This document shows positions 26,143 to 36,127 of a stretch of DNA of 64,000 nucleotides, piece after piece. The stretch covers positions 124,001-188,000 of the forward strand of contig NZ_MCIB01000001.1 of NCBI RefSeq assembly GCF_003609645.1, read 5' to 3'. How positions within the stretch are numbered: the stretch's first letter is position 1; each line of letters starts with the position of its first letter. The notes under the pieces are model-generated. The model was not told the origin of the DNA. It ran no database searches and was given only the letters and a program-made list of their open reading frames with translations. The position numbers and the translations under genes were made by a program. Source of the stretch: Thermohalobacter berrensis. Lineage in GTDB: Bacteria; Bacillota; Clostridia; Tissierellales; Thermohalobacteraceae.

Positions 26143-27087
26143 ATGGGTAAGATAGCATTTTTATTTTCTGGACAGGGCTCACAATACGTTGGAATGGGTC
26201 AAGAAATAGCTAATGAATATGAAAGTGCTAATCAAATTTTTGAAAGGGCAAATGAAAGTTTAAACTTTGATATAAAGAAGTTATGCTTTGAAGGACCGGA
26301 GGAAGAACTGGTAAAAACGGAAAACACACAGCCTGCAATATTAACAACTTCAATTGCTATTTTGCAGGCAGTAAAAGAAATGGGAATTAACGCAGACGTT
26401 ACAGCCGGTTTAAGTTTAGGAGAATACTCAGCATTAGTATATAGTGATGTACTAAAATTTGAAGAAGCAGTAAACTTGGTTAAAAAAAGAGGTAAATATA
26501 TGCAGGAAGCTGTACCATTAGGGAAGGGTACTATGGCAGCAATAATAGGATTAGATAGAGAAGTTGTTGATGGAATAATAGATAGTGCTAAAGAAACTGG
26601 AGTAGTTGAAGGTGCTAACTACAATTGTCCAGGACAAATTGTAATATCAGGTGAAGTACCAGCTGTAGAAAAGGCTTGTGAATTAGCTAAAGAAAAAGGA
26701 GCAAAAAGGGCTATAAAGTTACCAGTAAGTGCTCCATTCCATAGTAGTATGCTAAAACCAGCTGGTGATAAACTAATGGAAGAATTAAAGAAGGTAAGCA
26801 TTAATAAACCAACAAAGAAAGTTATTTCAAACGTAACTGCTAACTATATATCTGGAGATGATGATATTAGAAGTTTATTAATGCAACAAGTTTCAAAATC
26901 TGTTTTATGGGAAGATAGTATAAGACTTATGATAGAAGATGGTGTAGATACATTTATAGAAATAGGACCTGGTAAAGCATTAACTGGATTTACTAAAAAG
27001 ATTTCAAGGAAATTAAAGAAAAAAGTTACAGCACTTAATGTTGAAAATTTAAAGACTTTAGGAAAGCTGAAGCAAAAATTAACTTAA
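26143..27087 (+). CDS. fabD: Malonyl-CoA:ACP transacylase FabD
   Basis: Loads malonyl groups onto ACP. The 314-residue protein has the N-terminal FSGQGSQYVGMGQE, the nucleophile elbow GLSLGEYSAL (Ser about residue 90), the Arg region KRGKYMQEAVP, and His in PVSAPFHSSML (about 199). TNVTANYISGDDDIRSLL..., then FIEIGPGKALTGF at the C-terminus complete the family pattern. It lies 10 bases after fabK with an AGGAGTGA site. Confidence 0.97.
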   Translation: MGKIAFLFSGQGSQYVGMGQEIANEYESANQIFERANESLNFDIKKLCFEGPEEELVKTENTQPAILTTSIAILQAVKEMGINADVTAGLSLGEYSALVYSDVLKFEEAVNLVKKRGKYMQEAVPLGKGTMAAIIGLDREVVDGIIDSAKETGVVEGANYNCPGQIVISGEVPAVEKACELAKEKGAKRAIKLPVSAPFHSSMLKPAGDKLMEELKKVSINKPTKKVISNVTANYISGDDDIRSLLMQQVSKSVLWEDSIRLMIEDGVDTFIEIGPGKALTGFTKKISRKLKKKVTALNVENLKTLGKLKQKLT

Positions 27088-27101
27088 GGGGTGGATAAAC
27101 T

Positions 27102-27845
27102 ATGAATCTAGAGGGAAAAGTTGCTTTAGTAACTGGAGGTTCTAGAGGAATCGGAAAAGCAATTGCTTTAAAACTTGCTTCTGCGGGAGCAAACATTGTA
27201 ATAAATTATTCAAGAAATGATAAAAAAGCAAAGGAAGTTATTAAAGAAGTTGAAGATTTAGGTAGAAAGGGTATAGCGATACAGGCCGATGTTTCTAAGT
27301 TAGATCAAGCACAGGAATTAATAAATAAAGCTATTGAAAAATTTGGAAAAATAGATATACTTGTAAATAATGCAGGTATTACAAGGGATAATCTTTTAAT
27401 GAGAATGTCAGAGGATGAATGGGATGATGTAATAAGTGTAAACCTAAAAGGAGCTTTTAATGTTACTAAATCCATAATAAGAAAAATGTTAAGGCAAAAA
27501 TCTGGTAGCATAATAAATATAGCTTCAGTAGTTGGCTTATCAGGAAATGCTGGACAATGTAATTATGCAGCATCAAAGGCTGGACTTGTAGGATTTACAA
27601 AATCAGTAGCTAAGGAAGTTGCTAAAAAGAATGTAAGAGTAAATGCAATAGCTCCAGGATTTATTCAAACTGATATGACAGATAAGCTACCAGATAAAGT
27701 TAAAGATGAATATATTAAAAAGATACCATTAAATAGATTTGGAGAGACTGAAGATATTGCAAATGCAGTATTATTCTTAGCAAGTGATATGTCAAAATAT
27801 ATAACAGGGCAAGTATTAGTTGTAGATGGTGGAATGTTAATGTAA
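27102..27845 (+). CDS. fabG: 3-oxoacyl-ACP reductase FabG
   Basis: An NADPH-dependent short-chain dehydrogenase reducing beta-ketoacyl-ACP. At 247 residues it has the TGGSRGIGKAIA cofactor loop (about 12-23), NNAG (about 89-92), catalytic Ser in INIASVVGL, and the YxxxK pair in CNYAASKAG (about 155-163), ending with the GQVLVVDGGMLM motif usual for FabG. It lies 14 bases after fabD. Confidence 0.97.
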   Translation: MNLEGKVALVTGGSRGIGKAIALKLASAGANIVINYSRNDKKAKEVIKEVEDLGRKGIAIQADVSKLDQAQELINKAIEKFGKIDILVNNAGITRDNLLMRMSEDEWDDVISVNLKGAFNVTKSIIRKMLRQKSGSIINIASVVGLSGNAGQCNYAASKAGLVGFTKSVAKEVAKKNVRVNAIAPGFIQTDMTDKLPDKVKDEYIKKIPLNRFGETEDIANAVLFLASDMSKYITGQVLVVDGGMLM

Positions 27846-27892
27846 TTTGTTAATATAAATTTTTTTAGTAATTTTGAAAGGAGGTGTACATA

Positions 27893-28120
27893 GTGGCATT
27901 TGAAAAACTAAAAGAAATAATAGCTGAGCAATTAGAAATTGATGAAGATGAGATTGAAATGGAATCTTCATTCCAGGATGATTTAGATGCAGATTCATTA
28001 GATGTTGTTGAACTTATAATGGCTATTGAAGATGAATTTGACATTGAAATTCCTGATGAAGATGCAGAAAAGATTGAAACAGTTAAGGATGCTGTGGAGT
28101 ACATCGAAAAGCATGCATAA
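27893..28120 (+). CDS. acpP: Acyl carrier protein
   Basis: A 75-residue acidic protein carrying the growing acyl chain on 4'-phosphopantetheine. The [18 protein letters not shown] motif (about residues 35-52) contains the modified Ser. The start is GTG 27893, 7 bases after AAAGGAGGTG; GTG at 27884 overlaps that site. A hairpin without a T run separates it from fabF. The pantetheine arm ultimately derives from the CoA made by coaD at 3.8 kb. Confidence 0.98.
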   Translation: MAFEKLKEIIAEQLEIDEDEIEMESSFQDDLDADSLDVVELIMAIEDEFDIEIPDEDAEKIETVKDAVEYIEKHA

Positions 28121-28133
28121 TTAAGAAAACACT

Positions 28134-28157
28134 AGGTCCCGAAAAAATTCGGGACCT
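28134..28157 (+). other. GC-rich hairpin between acpP and fabF
   Basis: A perfect 10-bp stem (AGGTCCCGAA 28134-28143, TTCGGGACCT 28148-28157) with a 4-base A loop, followed by CTAAATAAAT rather than T's. It may be a partial terminator or an RNA-stabilising/processing site that raises acpP mRNA over fabF. Confidence 0.6.
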
Positions 28158-28202
28158 TCTAAATAAATATATTTATTTAACAAGTTTTAGGAGGGTTTAA
28201 AA

Positions 28203-29444
28203 ATGAAAAAAAGAGTCGTTGTAACTGGTATAGGAATAGTAAGCCCTGTAGGAATTGGAAAAGAAAATTTTTGGACAGCTTTAAAAGAAGGCAAAAGTGG
28301 TGTTGATTATATAACTAGATTTGATACAGAAGAATTTACTACTAAAATAGCTGCAGAAGTAAAAGAGTTTGACCCTCGTGATTATATAGATAAAAAAGAA
28401 GCTAAGAGGATGGATAGATTTACTCAATATGCTGTTGCAGCTAGTAAAATGGCAGTAGAAGACGCTGATCTAAAAGCTGATGAAATAAACCAAGAAAAGT
28501 TTGGGGTAGTTCTTGGTTCAGGAGTAGGTGGAATAGAGACACTTGAAAAACAACACAAAAGATTGTTAAAGAAAGGGCCAAAAAGGGTAAGTCCATTTTT
28601 TATACCTATGATGATAAGTAACTTAGCTGCAGGTCAAATATCTATTATTCTTGGAGCTAAAGGGCCTAATGAAACGGTTGTAACTGCATGTGCATCATCG
28701 ACTAATGCTATTGGAGATGCCTTTAAAATAATACAAAGAGGAGATGCAGATATAATGATTACTGGTGGAGCTGAGGCATCAATAACACCTTTAGCATTAG
28801 CAGGTTTCTCATCAATGAAGGCATTATCTACTAATAATGAAAATCCTAAAGGAGCAAGCAGACCTTTTGATAAAAATAGAGATGGATTTGTTATGGGGGA
28901 AGGTTCAGCAATTTTAATACTTGAAGAATTGGAACATGCTTTAAATAGAGGAGCAAGAATATATGCAGAAGTTGTTGGATATGGAATGACTTCAGATGCA
29001 TATCACATTACAGCACCTGTAGAGGATGGAGAAGGTGCAGCTAGAGCAATGAAGTTAGCTTTAGAAGATGCTAATATAAATCCAACTGATGTAGATTATA
29101 TAAATGCACATGGTACATCTACTCCATATAATGATAAATTTGAAACGATAGCAATTAAGAATGTATTTAAGGAGCATGCGTATAAATTAAAGGTTAGTTC
29201 TACAAAGTCTATGACAGGACATCTTCTTGGAGCTGCAGGAGGCTTAGAGGGAAGTGTAATAGCCCTTTCATTATATGAAGATTTTATTCCTCCAACAATT
29301 AACTACGAGACAAAAGATGAAGATTGTGACTTAGATTATGTACCTAATAAAGGGATTGAACATACTGTTGAGTATGCAATGTCAAATTCACTTGGATTTG
29401 GTGGCCATAATGCAACAATAGTTATGAAAAAATTTAAAGAGTAA
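28203..29444 (+). CDS. fabF: Beta-ketoacyl-ACP synthase II FabF
   Basis: The elongating condensing enzyme. The 413-residue protein has the Cys-His-His triad: Cys in [14 protein letters not shown] (about residue 164), His in [14 protein letters not shown] (about 304) and His in [12 protein letters not shown] (about 341). [13 protein letters not shown] ends the protein. An AGGAGGG site lies 7 bases before the ATG. It is the last gene of the FapR operon. Confidence 0.97.
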   Translation: MKKRVVVTGIGIVSPVGIGKENFWTALKEGKSGVDYITRFDTEEFTTKIAAEVKEFDPRDYIDKKEAKRMDRFTQYAVAASKMAVEDADLKADEINQEKFGVVLGSGVGGIETLEKQHKRLLKKGPKRVSPFFIPMMISNLAAGQISIILGAKGPNETVVTACASSTNAIGDAFKIIQRGDADIMITGGAEASITPLALAGFSSMKALSTNNENPKGASRPFDKNRDGFVMGEGSAILILEELEHALNRGARIYAEVVGYGMTSDAYHITAPVEDGEGAARAMKLALEDANINPTDVDYINAHGTSTPYNDKFETIAIKNVFKEHAYKLKVSSTKSMTGHLLGAAGGLEGSVIALSLYEDFIPPTINYETKDEDCDLDYVPNKGIEHTVEYAMSNSLGFGGHNATIVMKKFKE

Positions 29445-29532
29445 ATATATTTATAATAAAGATTTGCATTAATTATATAATATATAGTAAACTATATACT
29501 GATTTAAAGTTTTATTTTGTTGGAGGTAGCTA

Positions 29533-30255
29533 ATGGGTAAGTTAAGTACCGAAAGAAAAAAGCAATTAATAGATTTACAAAATAAAATAAAATATAACTT
29601 TAAAGATTTGAATTTAATTGATAGGGCATTAACTCATAGTTCTTATGCTAATGAGAATAAAGATAAAAATATTAAAAATAATGAAAGACTTGAGTTCTTA
29701 GGGGACTCTGTTTTAGGGTTAGTTGTTAGCAACTACATTTTTGAAAAGTATCCTAATTATCCCGAAGGAGAGCTTAGTAAGTTAAGAGCACTTGTTGTTT
29801 GCGAACCTTCTCTAGCTAATGTAGCTAAAAAAATAGAGCTTGGGAAATATTTGTCTTTGGGAAAAGGTGAAGAAGCTACTGGAGGCAGAGAAAGGGTTTC
29901 TATACTTGCAGATGCTTTTGAAGCACTTATAGGCTCTATTTATTTAGATGGTGGTTTCAAAAATGCTAAAAATTTTGTTCTATCAAATTTATCCAAACTC
30001 ATTGAAGAAGCTGTTAAAGGAAAACTTTTCTTAGATTACAAGACTCAGCTACAAGAAGAAGTACAAAAGGATAGTAATGATAAGATAAAATACAATGTTA
30101 TAGATGAAGAAGGGCCAGACCATAGAAAAACCTTCTATGTTGAAGTAAGAGTTGGTAATAATGTTTTAGGTGAAGGAAAGGGAAAAAGTAAAAAGGAAGC
30201 GGAACAATGTGCAGCTAAAGCCGCATTATTTAGAATGGGTGTTTTAGATGAGTAA
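29533..30255 (+). CDS. rnc: Ribonuclease III
   Basis: A double-stranded RNA endonuclease that processes rRNA precursors and turns over structured RNA. The 240-residue protein has the N-terminal endonuclease domain with NERLEFLGDSVLGLVVS (catalytic signature, about 51-67) and ADAFEALIGSIYLDGG, and a C-terminal dsRNA-binding domain (about 165-237; GKGKSKKEAEQCAAKAAL). A GGAGGTAG site precedes the ATG. Its 3' end overlaps the radical SAM gene by 8 bases, which couples their translation. A TATATAGT/ACTATATA inverted repeat lies upstream at about 29483-29500. Confidence 0.96.
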   Translation: MGKLSTERKKQLIDLQNKIKYNFKDLNLIDRALTHSSYANENKDKNIKNNERLEFLGDSVLGLVVSNYIFEKYPNYPEGELSKLRALVVCEPSLANVAKKIELGKYLSLGKGEEATGGRERVSILADAFEALIGSIYLDGGFKNAKNFVLSNLSKLIEEAVKGKLFLDYKTQLQEEVQKDSNDKIKYNVIDEEGPDHRKTFYVEVRVGNNVLGEGKGKSKKEAEQCAAKAALFRMGVLDE

Positions 30256-31336
30256 TAGATATAGAATCATTCCTATTTTTGTTCCCCATAGAGGTTGTCC
30301 CCATGATTGCGTATTTTGCAATCAGAAAAAGATAACAGGTTTAACAACTGATGTAACTAGTGATGAAGTAGATAAAATAGTAACAGAATATTTAAAAACA
30401 ATACCAGAGGGTGTTAATAATATAGAGGTAGCATTTTATGGTGGGAGTTTTACAGGTATAGAGTTAAAGACACAAAAAGAGCTTTTAGAAACTGTTTTTA
30501 AATATAAAGAAAAAGGGTTAATTCATAGAATCAGGTTGTCTACTAGACCAGATTATATAGATATAGAGAGACTAGAATTATTAAAAAAACTTGGTGTTGA
30601 TATTATAGAATTAGGAGTTCAATCTTTAGATGAAACTGTTTTAGAAAGAAGCTTTAGGGGACATACTCCTGAAGATGTAATAAATGCAGTTAAATTAATA
30701 AAAGAATATAGCTTTAAATTAGGATTACAAATGATGATAGGATTACCTGGTGATACAAGGGAAAAATCCCTTAATACAGGTAAAAAGATTATTGAATTAA
30801 AACCAGACTTTGTAAGAATATATCCTACACTTGTAGTAAAGGACACATATTTAGAAAGAATGTATTTAAATGGAACATATACTCCCTTATCTCTAGAAGA
30901 GGCAGTAAGTATATGTACTGAGCTTTTAATGTTGTTTAACTATAATAATATTATGGTAATTAGAATTGGATTACAACCTAGTGAAAATATTGCTTTAGAT
31001 AAAGATGTAATAACAGGCCCTTTTCACCCTTCTATTAGACAACTAGTTGAATCAAATTTTTATAAAATTATATTGGATAATTTTATAAAAAACAGACAGT
31101 TCAAAAATGATATAATAATATTTAGGGCAAATAATAAGGAAATAGCTAATATAGTTGGTCAAAAATCAAGTAATATTAAATACTTAAAATCAAAATTTGG
31201 TTTTAAAAAGGTAAAAGTCTTAAGAGAAAATATACCTAGTGGATATTTTTATGTTGAATATGATAATTTAAAACTAAAAATAGATAAAATGTACTATATA
31301 GAAAAATACTTAAAAGAAAGGAAAATAATAAATTAG
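30248..31336 (+). CDS. Radical SAM protein, Elp3-like
   Basis: A 362-residue protein with the radical SAM cluster motif C-x3-C-x2-C in PHRGCPHDCVFCNQKK (about residues 14-29), then VAFYGGSFTGIE (GGE-like) and DIIELGVQSLDETVL (strand beta-5/6). The overall pattern matches the Elp3/MiaB-like superfamily members encoded between rnc and smc in many Clostridia; the C-terminus lacks a GNAT acetyltransferase domain. Substrate unknown; an RNA-modification or tetrapyrrole-related role is only a guess. It overlaps rnc by 8 bases. Confidence 0.85.
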   Translation: MSNRYRIIPIFVPHRGCPHDCVFCNQKKITGLTTDVTSDEVDKIVTEYLKTIPEGVNNIEVAFYGGSFTGIELKTQKELLETVFKYKEKGLIHRIRLSTRPDYIDIERLELLKKLGVDIIELGVQSLDETVLERSFRGHTPEDVINAVKLIKEYSFKLGLQMMIGLPGDTREKSLNTGKKIIELKPDFVRIYPTLVVKDTYLERMYLNGTYTPLSLEEAVSICTELLMLFNYNNIMVIRIGLQPSENIALDKDVITGPFHPSIRQLVESNFYKIILDNFIKNRQFKNDIIIFRANNKEIANIVGQKSSNIKYLKSKFGFKKVKVLRENIPSGYFYVEYDNLKLKIDKMYYIEKYLKERKIIN

Positions 31337-31352
31337 AGAGAATATATAAAAT

Positions 31353-31383
31353 AAGGTTTCCAATATAAATGGAAACCTTTTAA
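31353..31383 (+). terminator. Hairpin terminator between the radical SAM gene and smc
   Basis: A perfect 10-bp stem (AAGGTTTCCA 31353-31362, TGGAAACCTT 31370-31379) followed by TTTAATTT. It lies only 38 bases before the smc start, so it may attenuate rather than fully stop transcription into smc. Confidence 0.7.
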
Positions 31384-31420
31384 TTTGCCTAAATTAGATA
31401 AAAAGAAGAGGTGTATGACA

Positions 31421-34400
31421 TTGTATTTAAAAAGACTAGAAATACAAGGCTTTAAATCATTTGCAGACAAAGTAGCAATCGAATTTCAAGGCGGTATAAC
31501 TGGTGTTGTGGGACCAAATGGAAGTGGAAAAAGTAATATATCTGATGCAATAAGATGGGTATTAGGTGAACAGAGTGCTAAATCTTTAAGAGGAAGTAAG
31601 ATGGAAGATGTAATTTTTTCTGGTACTTCTAAAAGAAGGCCCTTAGGCTTTGCTGAAGTAACTTTAGTTTTTGATAATAAGGATGGTAAATTGCCAATAG
31701 ACTATTCTGAAGTAAGTATAACTAGAAGATTGTTTAGGTCTGGTGAAAGTGAATATTATATTAATAAAACATCATGTAGATTAAAAGATATTAGAGAGCT
31801 ATTTATGGATACAGGTGTTGGTAAAGAAGGTTATTCTATAATTGGACAAGGAAGAATAGATGAAATTTTAAGTAGTAAATCAGAAGATAGAAGAAGTATT
31901 TTTGAAGAAGCTGCAGGTATAGTTAAATATAAAACTAGAAAAATAGAGGCAGAGAAAAAATTGGACAAGACTAAAGAAAATTTAGTTAGAATAGAAGATA
32001 TAATTGGTGAGTTAGAAAATCAACTAACACCATTAGAAAAGCAATCTAAAAAAGCTCAGGAATATTTAACTTTAAAGGAAAAACTAAAGGATATAGAGGT
32101 TAATCTTTTTGCAAGGGAAATAGAAAGACTTAAAGAGCAAATTTCTCATATTGAAAACCAAAAAGAATTAATAAATGAACAATTAAAATATAATGAAGAT
32201 AGAAAAAAAGAGATAGAAAAAAAATACAATAAATCTAAAAACGAAATTGAAAAACTAGAATCAAGCTTAGAGGAAATTCAACAATTTAAGCACAGTACTG
32301 AAAATAAACAAGAAAAAATTGAAGGGGAATTAAATCTAAATAATGAAAAAATAATCTTATTAAGAAAGGACTTACAGAGGTTAGAGAAGGAAAAAGAAAA
32401 CCTACAAGAAAGAATAGAAAAAATAAATAAAGAAAAAGAAAAATTAGAAGAACATAGAAAAAGTATAGAGACAAATGTTAATAATTTAAATAATAAACTT
32501 GAAACAAAATCTGAAAAACTACAGATAATAAATGCTGATATTATAAACAAAGAAAAGAATATAGAAGAACAAAAAAGTGATATTATACAGTCATTAAATG
32601 ATATTGCTAATATAAAAAGTAAAATTAATAGTATAAATTCATTTAAACAAAATATAGACAAAAGAATAAAACAAATAGAGATTGAAATAGATGAGCTTAA
32701 CAAAAGCAAAATTAATAAAGAAAGTGAAATTAAGACAAATTATGAAAAAACAAAAGATCTTAAAGATAATTTAAATAGATTAAAAAGGGAGAAAGATAAT
32801 TTAGAAAAAATAAAAAAAGAAAAAGAAGTTAACTTTAATGAGAATCTAGACAAATTAAACAACCTAAAGGGTGAAATACAAGGAAAAGTTTCAAGATATA
32901 ACTTCTTAAAAGAAATGAAAGATGACTATGAAGGTTTTTATAAAAGTGTAAAAAATGTCCTTAAGGCATGTGAAAGAAATAGAGACTTAGGAAAGGGAGT
33001 AAAAGGAGTAGTAGCTGAACTTATTAAAGTTAATAAAAAATATGAAAAGGCAATTGAGGTAGCTTTAGGTTCTTCAATACAAAATATAGTTACTGAAACA
33101 GAGGAAGATGCAAAAAATATTATTCAATATATTAAAAAGAGAAAGCTTGGAAGGGTTACTTTCCTACCTATGACTTCAATTAGAGGAAGAGGACTTAATA
33201 GTAGAGAGAAAAAAATTCTAGATAGTAAAGGATTAATTGGAATAGCTTCTGATATAATTGAATTTGAAAACAAATATATAAATATATTTAAATATCTTCT
33301 AGGAAGGGTTTTAATAGTAGAAAATATTGATGATGGAATAAATATAGCTAAAAAGATTAATTATACCTTAAAAATAGTTTCATTAGATGGAGATGTAATT
33401 AATCCAGGTGGTTCAATAACAGGAGGAAGTTATAAGACACAAAATAATTCAAGTCTATTGGGTAGAAAAAGACAAATAGAAGAATTAGAAAATGATATAA
33501 GAAAATTGAAAGATAAGTATAATAATTATAATACAAAACTTGAAGAGTATAAGAAAGAGTTATCAAAATTAGATTCTAAATTAGAAAGTAGTAATACAAA
33601 AATTAACGACATGGAAATGAAGTTAGTGAGGTTAGAAAATACCCTAAACCAGACTCAACAGGAAATGAAAAATATTGAACATTCTATATCAAAGAATTTA
33701 AAAGAAAAAGAACAACTTTTAGAAGAGAAGGATAGCTTAAACAGAGATGAATATAGCCAAAAGGAAAAATTGGAAAAACTAAAAGAAAAGAATGCTTCAA
33801 CTCAAGGAAATATAGATAATATGATAAAATATTTTGAGAATGAAAAGAAAAAAAGAGAAGGACTTCAGAAGGAAATTACAGATTTAAAAGTAAAAATAGC
33901 ATCATACAATCAAGAAATTAAAGCAGTTGATGATTCATTAAATAAAATGAATCAAGACAAAAATAGAATTTTAGGTGAGATAAAATCTAAAGAAGAAGAA
34001 TATAAAAAATCACAAGATACAATTGATAGATTGAAAGATAAAATTGATTCATTGAAAAAGGAGAAAAGTCATCTTAAAGAAACATTAATAGAGTTTGATA
34101 TAAAACTAAAGGAGTTAAAAAGTGATAAAAATAATTTAATGCAAAGTTTTTATTCCTTTCAGGAAAATCTTAAGGATATGAATTTAAAGATAAGCGATTT
34201 ACAAAAAAGTTTAAATACATTAGATGTGAAATATGCTAAATATAATATGAAAATGGAAAATTATATTAATAAATTATGGGATGAATATGAATTATCATAT
34301 CAAATGGCACTAAAATATAAAAAGAATATTGAAAATGTAACAAAAGTTCAGAATGAAATAAGGAATTTAAAGAAAAAAATAAAAGAATTAGGAAATGTAA

Positions 34401-35005
34401 ATATTGATGCAATAGAAGAATTTAAACAAGTTAAGGAGAGGTATGAGTTTATTAAAGGTCAAAGAGATGATTTAATCGAAGCTGAAGAATCCCTTAAAAA
34501 AGTAATAAAAGATATGGAGAAGAAAATGAAAGAAGAATTTATTGCTAAATTTAAAATAATAAAAAAATATTTTAATGATGTATTCAAAAAGCTATTTGGT
34601 GGAGGAAAGGCCGAGATTTACCTTGAAAATGAAGATGATATTCTAAAAAGTGGGATTGAGATTACTGCTCAACCTCCAGGAAAAAAACTTCAAACTTTAT
34701 CTCTTTTATCTGGTGGAGAAAGGGCTTTAACAGCTATTGCATTGCTTTTTGCAATATTAAAAACTAAACCAACTCCTTTCTGTGTATTAGATGAGATTGA
34801 AGCAGCATTAGATGAAGCTAATGTTTACAGGTTTGCCGATTATTTAAAAGAATTCTCAAAACAGACACAGTTTATAGTAATTACCCATAGGAAGGGTACT
34901 ATGGAATCTGTAGATACACTTTATGGTGTAACTATGGAGGAAGAAGGAGTTACAAAAATGGTTTCAGTTAAACTAACAGATAAAATAAAAGAAATGGCTA
35001 GTTAA
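31421..35005 (+). CDS. smc: Chromosome segregation protein SMC
   Basis: The ATPase of the bacterial SMC-ScpAB condensin, organising and separating sister chromosomes. The roughly 1194-residue product has Walker A GPNGSGKSN (about 32-40), a long coiled coil, a hinge at about 500-660 (GVVAELIKVNKKYEKAIEVALG and GDVINPGGSITGGS), the returning coil, the ABC signature LSGGERALTAIALL and Walker B FCVLDEIEAALDE near the C-terminus. The start is TTG 31421, 7 bases after AAGAGGTG (31406-31413), giving MYLKRLEIQGFKSF, the usual SMC N-terminus; an ATG at 31415 is too close to the site. It is followed by ftsY. Confidence 0.96.
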   Translation: MYLKRLEIQGFKSFADKVAIEFQGGITGVVGPNGSGKSNISDAIRWVLGEQSAKSLRGSKMEDVIFSGTSKRRPLGFAEVTLVFDNKDGKLPIDYSEVSITRRLFRSGESEYYINKTSCRLKDIRELFMDTGVGKEGYSIIGQGRIDEILSSKSEDRRSIFEEAAGIVKYKTRKIEAEKKLDKTKENLVRIEDIIGELENQLTPLEKQSKKAQEYLTLKEKLKDIEVNLFAREIERLKEQISHIENQKELINEQLKYNEDRKKEIEKKYNKSKNEIEKLESSLEEIQQFKHSTENKQEKIEGELNLNNEKIILLRKDLQRLEKEKENLQERIEKINKEKEKLEEHRKSIETNVNNLNNKLETKSEKLQIINADIINKEKNIEEQKSDIIQSLNDIANIKSKINSINSFKQNIDKRIKQIEIEIDELNKSKINKESEIKTNYEKTKDLKDNLNRLKREKDNLEKIKKEKEVNFNENLDKLNNLKGEIQGKVSRYNFLKEMKDDYEGFYKSVKNVLKACERNRDLGKGVKGVVAELIKVNKKYEKAIEVALGSSIQNIVTETEEDAKNIIQYIKKRKLGRVTFLPMTSIRGRGLNSREKKILDSKGLIGIASDIIEFENKYINIFKYLLGRVLIVENIDDGINIAKKINYTLKIVSLDGDVINPGGSITGGSYKTQNNSSLLGRKRQIEELENDIRKLKDKYNNYNTKLEEYKKELSKLDSKLESSNTKINDMEMKLVRLENTLNQTQQEMKNIEHSISKNLKEKEQLLEEKDSLNRDEYSQKEKLEKLKEKNASTQGNIDNMIKYFENEKKKREGLQKEITDLKVKIASYNQEIKAVDDSLNKMNQDKNRILGEIKSKEEEYKKSQDTIDRLKDKIDSLKKEKSHLKETLIEFDIKLKELKSDKNNLMQSFYSFQENLKDMNLKISDLQKSLNTLDVKYAKYNMKMENYINKLWDEYELSYQMALKYKKNIENVTKVQNEIRNLKKKIKELGNVNIDAIEEFKQVKERYEFIKGQRDDLIEAEESLKKVIKDMEKKMKEEFIAKFKIIKKYFNDVFKKLFGGGKAEIYLENEDDILKSGIEITAQPPGKKLQTLSLLSGGERALTAIALLFAILKTKPTPFCVLDEIEAALDEANVYRFADYLKEFSKQTQFIVITHRKGTMESVDTLYGVTMEEEGVTKMVSVKLTDKIKEMAS

Positions 35006-35018
35006 AGGAGGAATCTAA

Positions 35019-36044
35019 ATGTTTAAAAAACTTTTTGGAAAAAAAAATAATAGTGAAAATAATAATCAACAGACTCAGCAGATTGAAAAAGAAAATAACA
35101 CTACTGAGTCAGAAGAGAACAAAAAGGAAGGTTTTTTTAGTCGTTTAAAGAAAGGGCTTTCTAAAACGAGAAAGGGAATTACTGAAAAGGTAGATGTTAT
35201 TTTAAAGTCTTATAAAAAAATTGATGAAGAACTTTTTGAAGAATTAGAAGAGGTATTAATTACTGCTGATGTAGGAGTAAATACAACAATGAGAATTATT
35301 GAGGATGTAAAAGATAAGGTAAAGGAAAGAAAAATAACAGAAGTTGAAGAGATAAGAGAATTATTAAAAGAGGAACTAAAAGAAATATTAACTGAGGTTG
35401 ATGAAAATATTTCACTTAATATTGAACCGTCCCCAGCAATTGTATTAGTTGTTGGAGTAAATGGAGTTGGAAAGACAACGACTATAGGAAAGCTAGCTTA
35501 TAGGCTTAAAAATGAGGGTAAAAAGGTTCTTATAGCAGCTGGTGATACTTTTAGAGCTGCAGCAATTGAGCAATTAACTGAATGGTCAAATAGGGCTGGC
35601 GTAGATATTATAGCTCATCAAGAGGGTGCAGATCCAGCTGCAGTTATTTATGATGGAATTCAAGCTGCCAAAGCACGAAAATCAGACGTATTGATTTGTG
35701 ATACAGCTGGTAGACTTCATAATAAGAAAAATTTAATGAATGAATTAAATAAAATTTTCAGAATAGTGGAGAGAGAATATCCTGAGGCAACTAAAGAAGT
35801 ACTATTAGTTGTAGATGCTACAACTGGACAAAATGCTGTATTACAAGCAAAAACATTTAAGGAAGCATGTGATATATCTGGTATAGTATTAACAAAATTA
35901 GATGGTACAGCTAAAGGTGGAGTAGTATTAGCTGTACAGTCAGAGTTAAAGGTTCCTGTAAAACTAGTAGGTGTTGGAGAAAAGATATATGATTTACAAG
36001 ATTTTGATCCAGATAATTTTGTAGAAGCAATTTTTTCTGAATAA
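35019..36044 (+). CDS. ftsY: Signal recognition particle receptor FtsY
   Basis: The membrane-associated SRP receptor GTPase. In the 341-residue protein, about 45 N-terminal residues are Lys/Asn/Gln/Glu-rich (the A region), followed by an amphipathic GFFSRLKKGLSKTRKG helix used for lipid contact, the N domain and the G domain with GVNGVGKTTTIGKLA (G1), DTFRAAAIEQL, DTAGR (G3), TKLDGTAKGG (G4) and GVGEKIYDLQDFDP at the end. It is 13 bases after smc with AAAGGAGG. It pairs functionally with Ffh 0.5 kb downstream. Confidence 0.97.
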   Translation: MFKKLFGKKNNSENNNQQTQQIEKENNTTESEENKKEGFFSRLKKGLSKTRKGITEKVDVILKSYKKIDEELFEELEEVLITADVGVNTTMRIIEDVKDKVKERKITEVEEIRELLKEELKEILTEVDENISLNIEPSPAIVLVVGVNGVGKTTTIGKLAYRLKNEGKKVLIAAGDTFRAAAIEQLTEWSNRAGVDIIAHQEGADPAAVIYDGIQAAKARKSDVLICDTAGRLHNKKNLMNELNKIFRIVEREYPEATKEVLLVVDATTGQNAVLQAKTFKEACDISGIVLTKLDGTAKGGVVLAVQSELKVPVKLVGVGEKIYDLQDFDPDNFVEAIFSE

Positions 36045-36049
36045 AAATA

Positions 36050-36078
36050 TTGACAAAAGTAAATTATTATTATAAAAT
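36050..36078 (+). promoter_or_regulatory. Promoter P1 for ylxM-ffh
   Basis: A perfect TTGACA (36050-36055), 17 bases and TAAAAT (36073-36078), beginning 5 bases after the ftsY stop. The predicted start falls inside the palindrome at 36082-36106. Confidence 0.7.
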
Positions 36079-36081
36079 ACT

Positions 36082-36106
36082 CCTGTCAAGTTGTTAACTT
36101 GACAGG
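36082..36106. repeat. Perfect 11-bp palindrome at the ylxM transcription start
   Basis: CCTGTCAAGTT (36082-36092) and AACTTGACAGG (36096-36106) are exact reverse complements with a 3-base loop. It sits just downstream of the -10 of P1, and its right arm contains the -35 TTGACA of a second promoter. No T run follows. It could be an operator or a 5' stem-loop on the ylxM-ffh message. Confidence 0.75.
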
Positions 36107-36127
36107 TAAAATGTTGGTGATTATAAT
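36099..36127 (+). promoter_or_regulatory. Consensus promoter P2 overlapping the ylxM start codon
   Basis: A perfect TTGACA (36099-36104), exactly 17 bases and a perfect TATAAT (36122-36127), whose last two bases begin the ylxM ATG (36126). Transcripts from P2 would begin inside ylxM and could serve ffh and genes beyond. Functional status unknown. Confidence 0.5.

Noticed and set aside
32278-32709. Long hydrophobic frame on the minus strand inside smc
   Set aside because: Complement of Lys/Glu-rich coiled-coil codons always reads as Leu/Phe/Ser-rich; no ribosome site.
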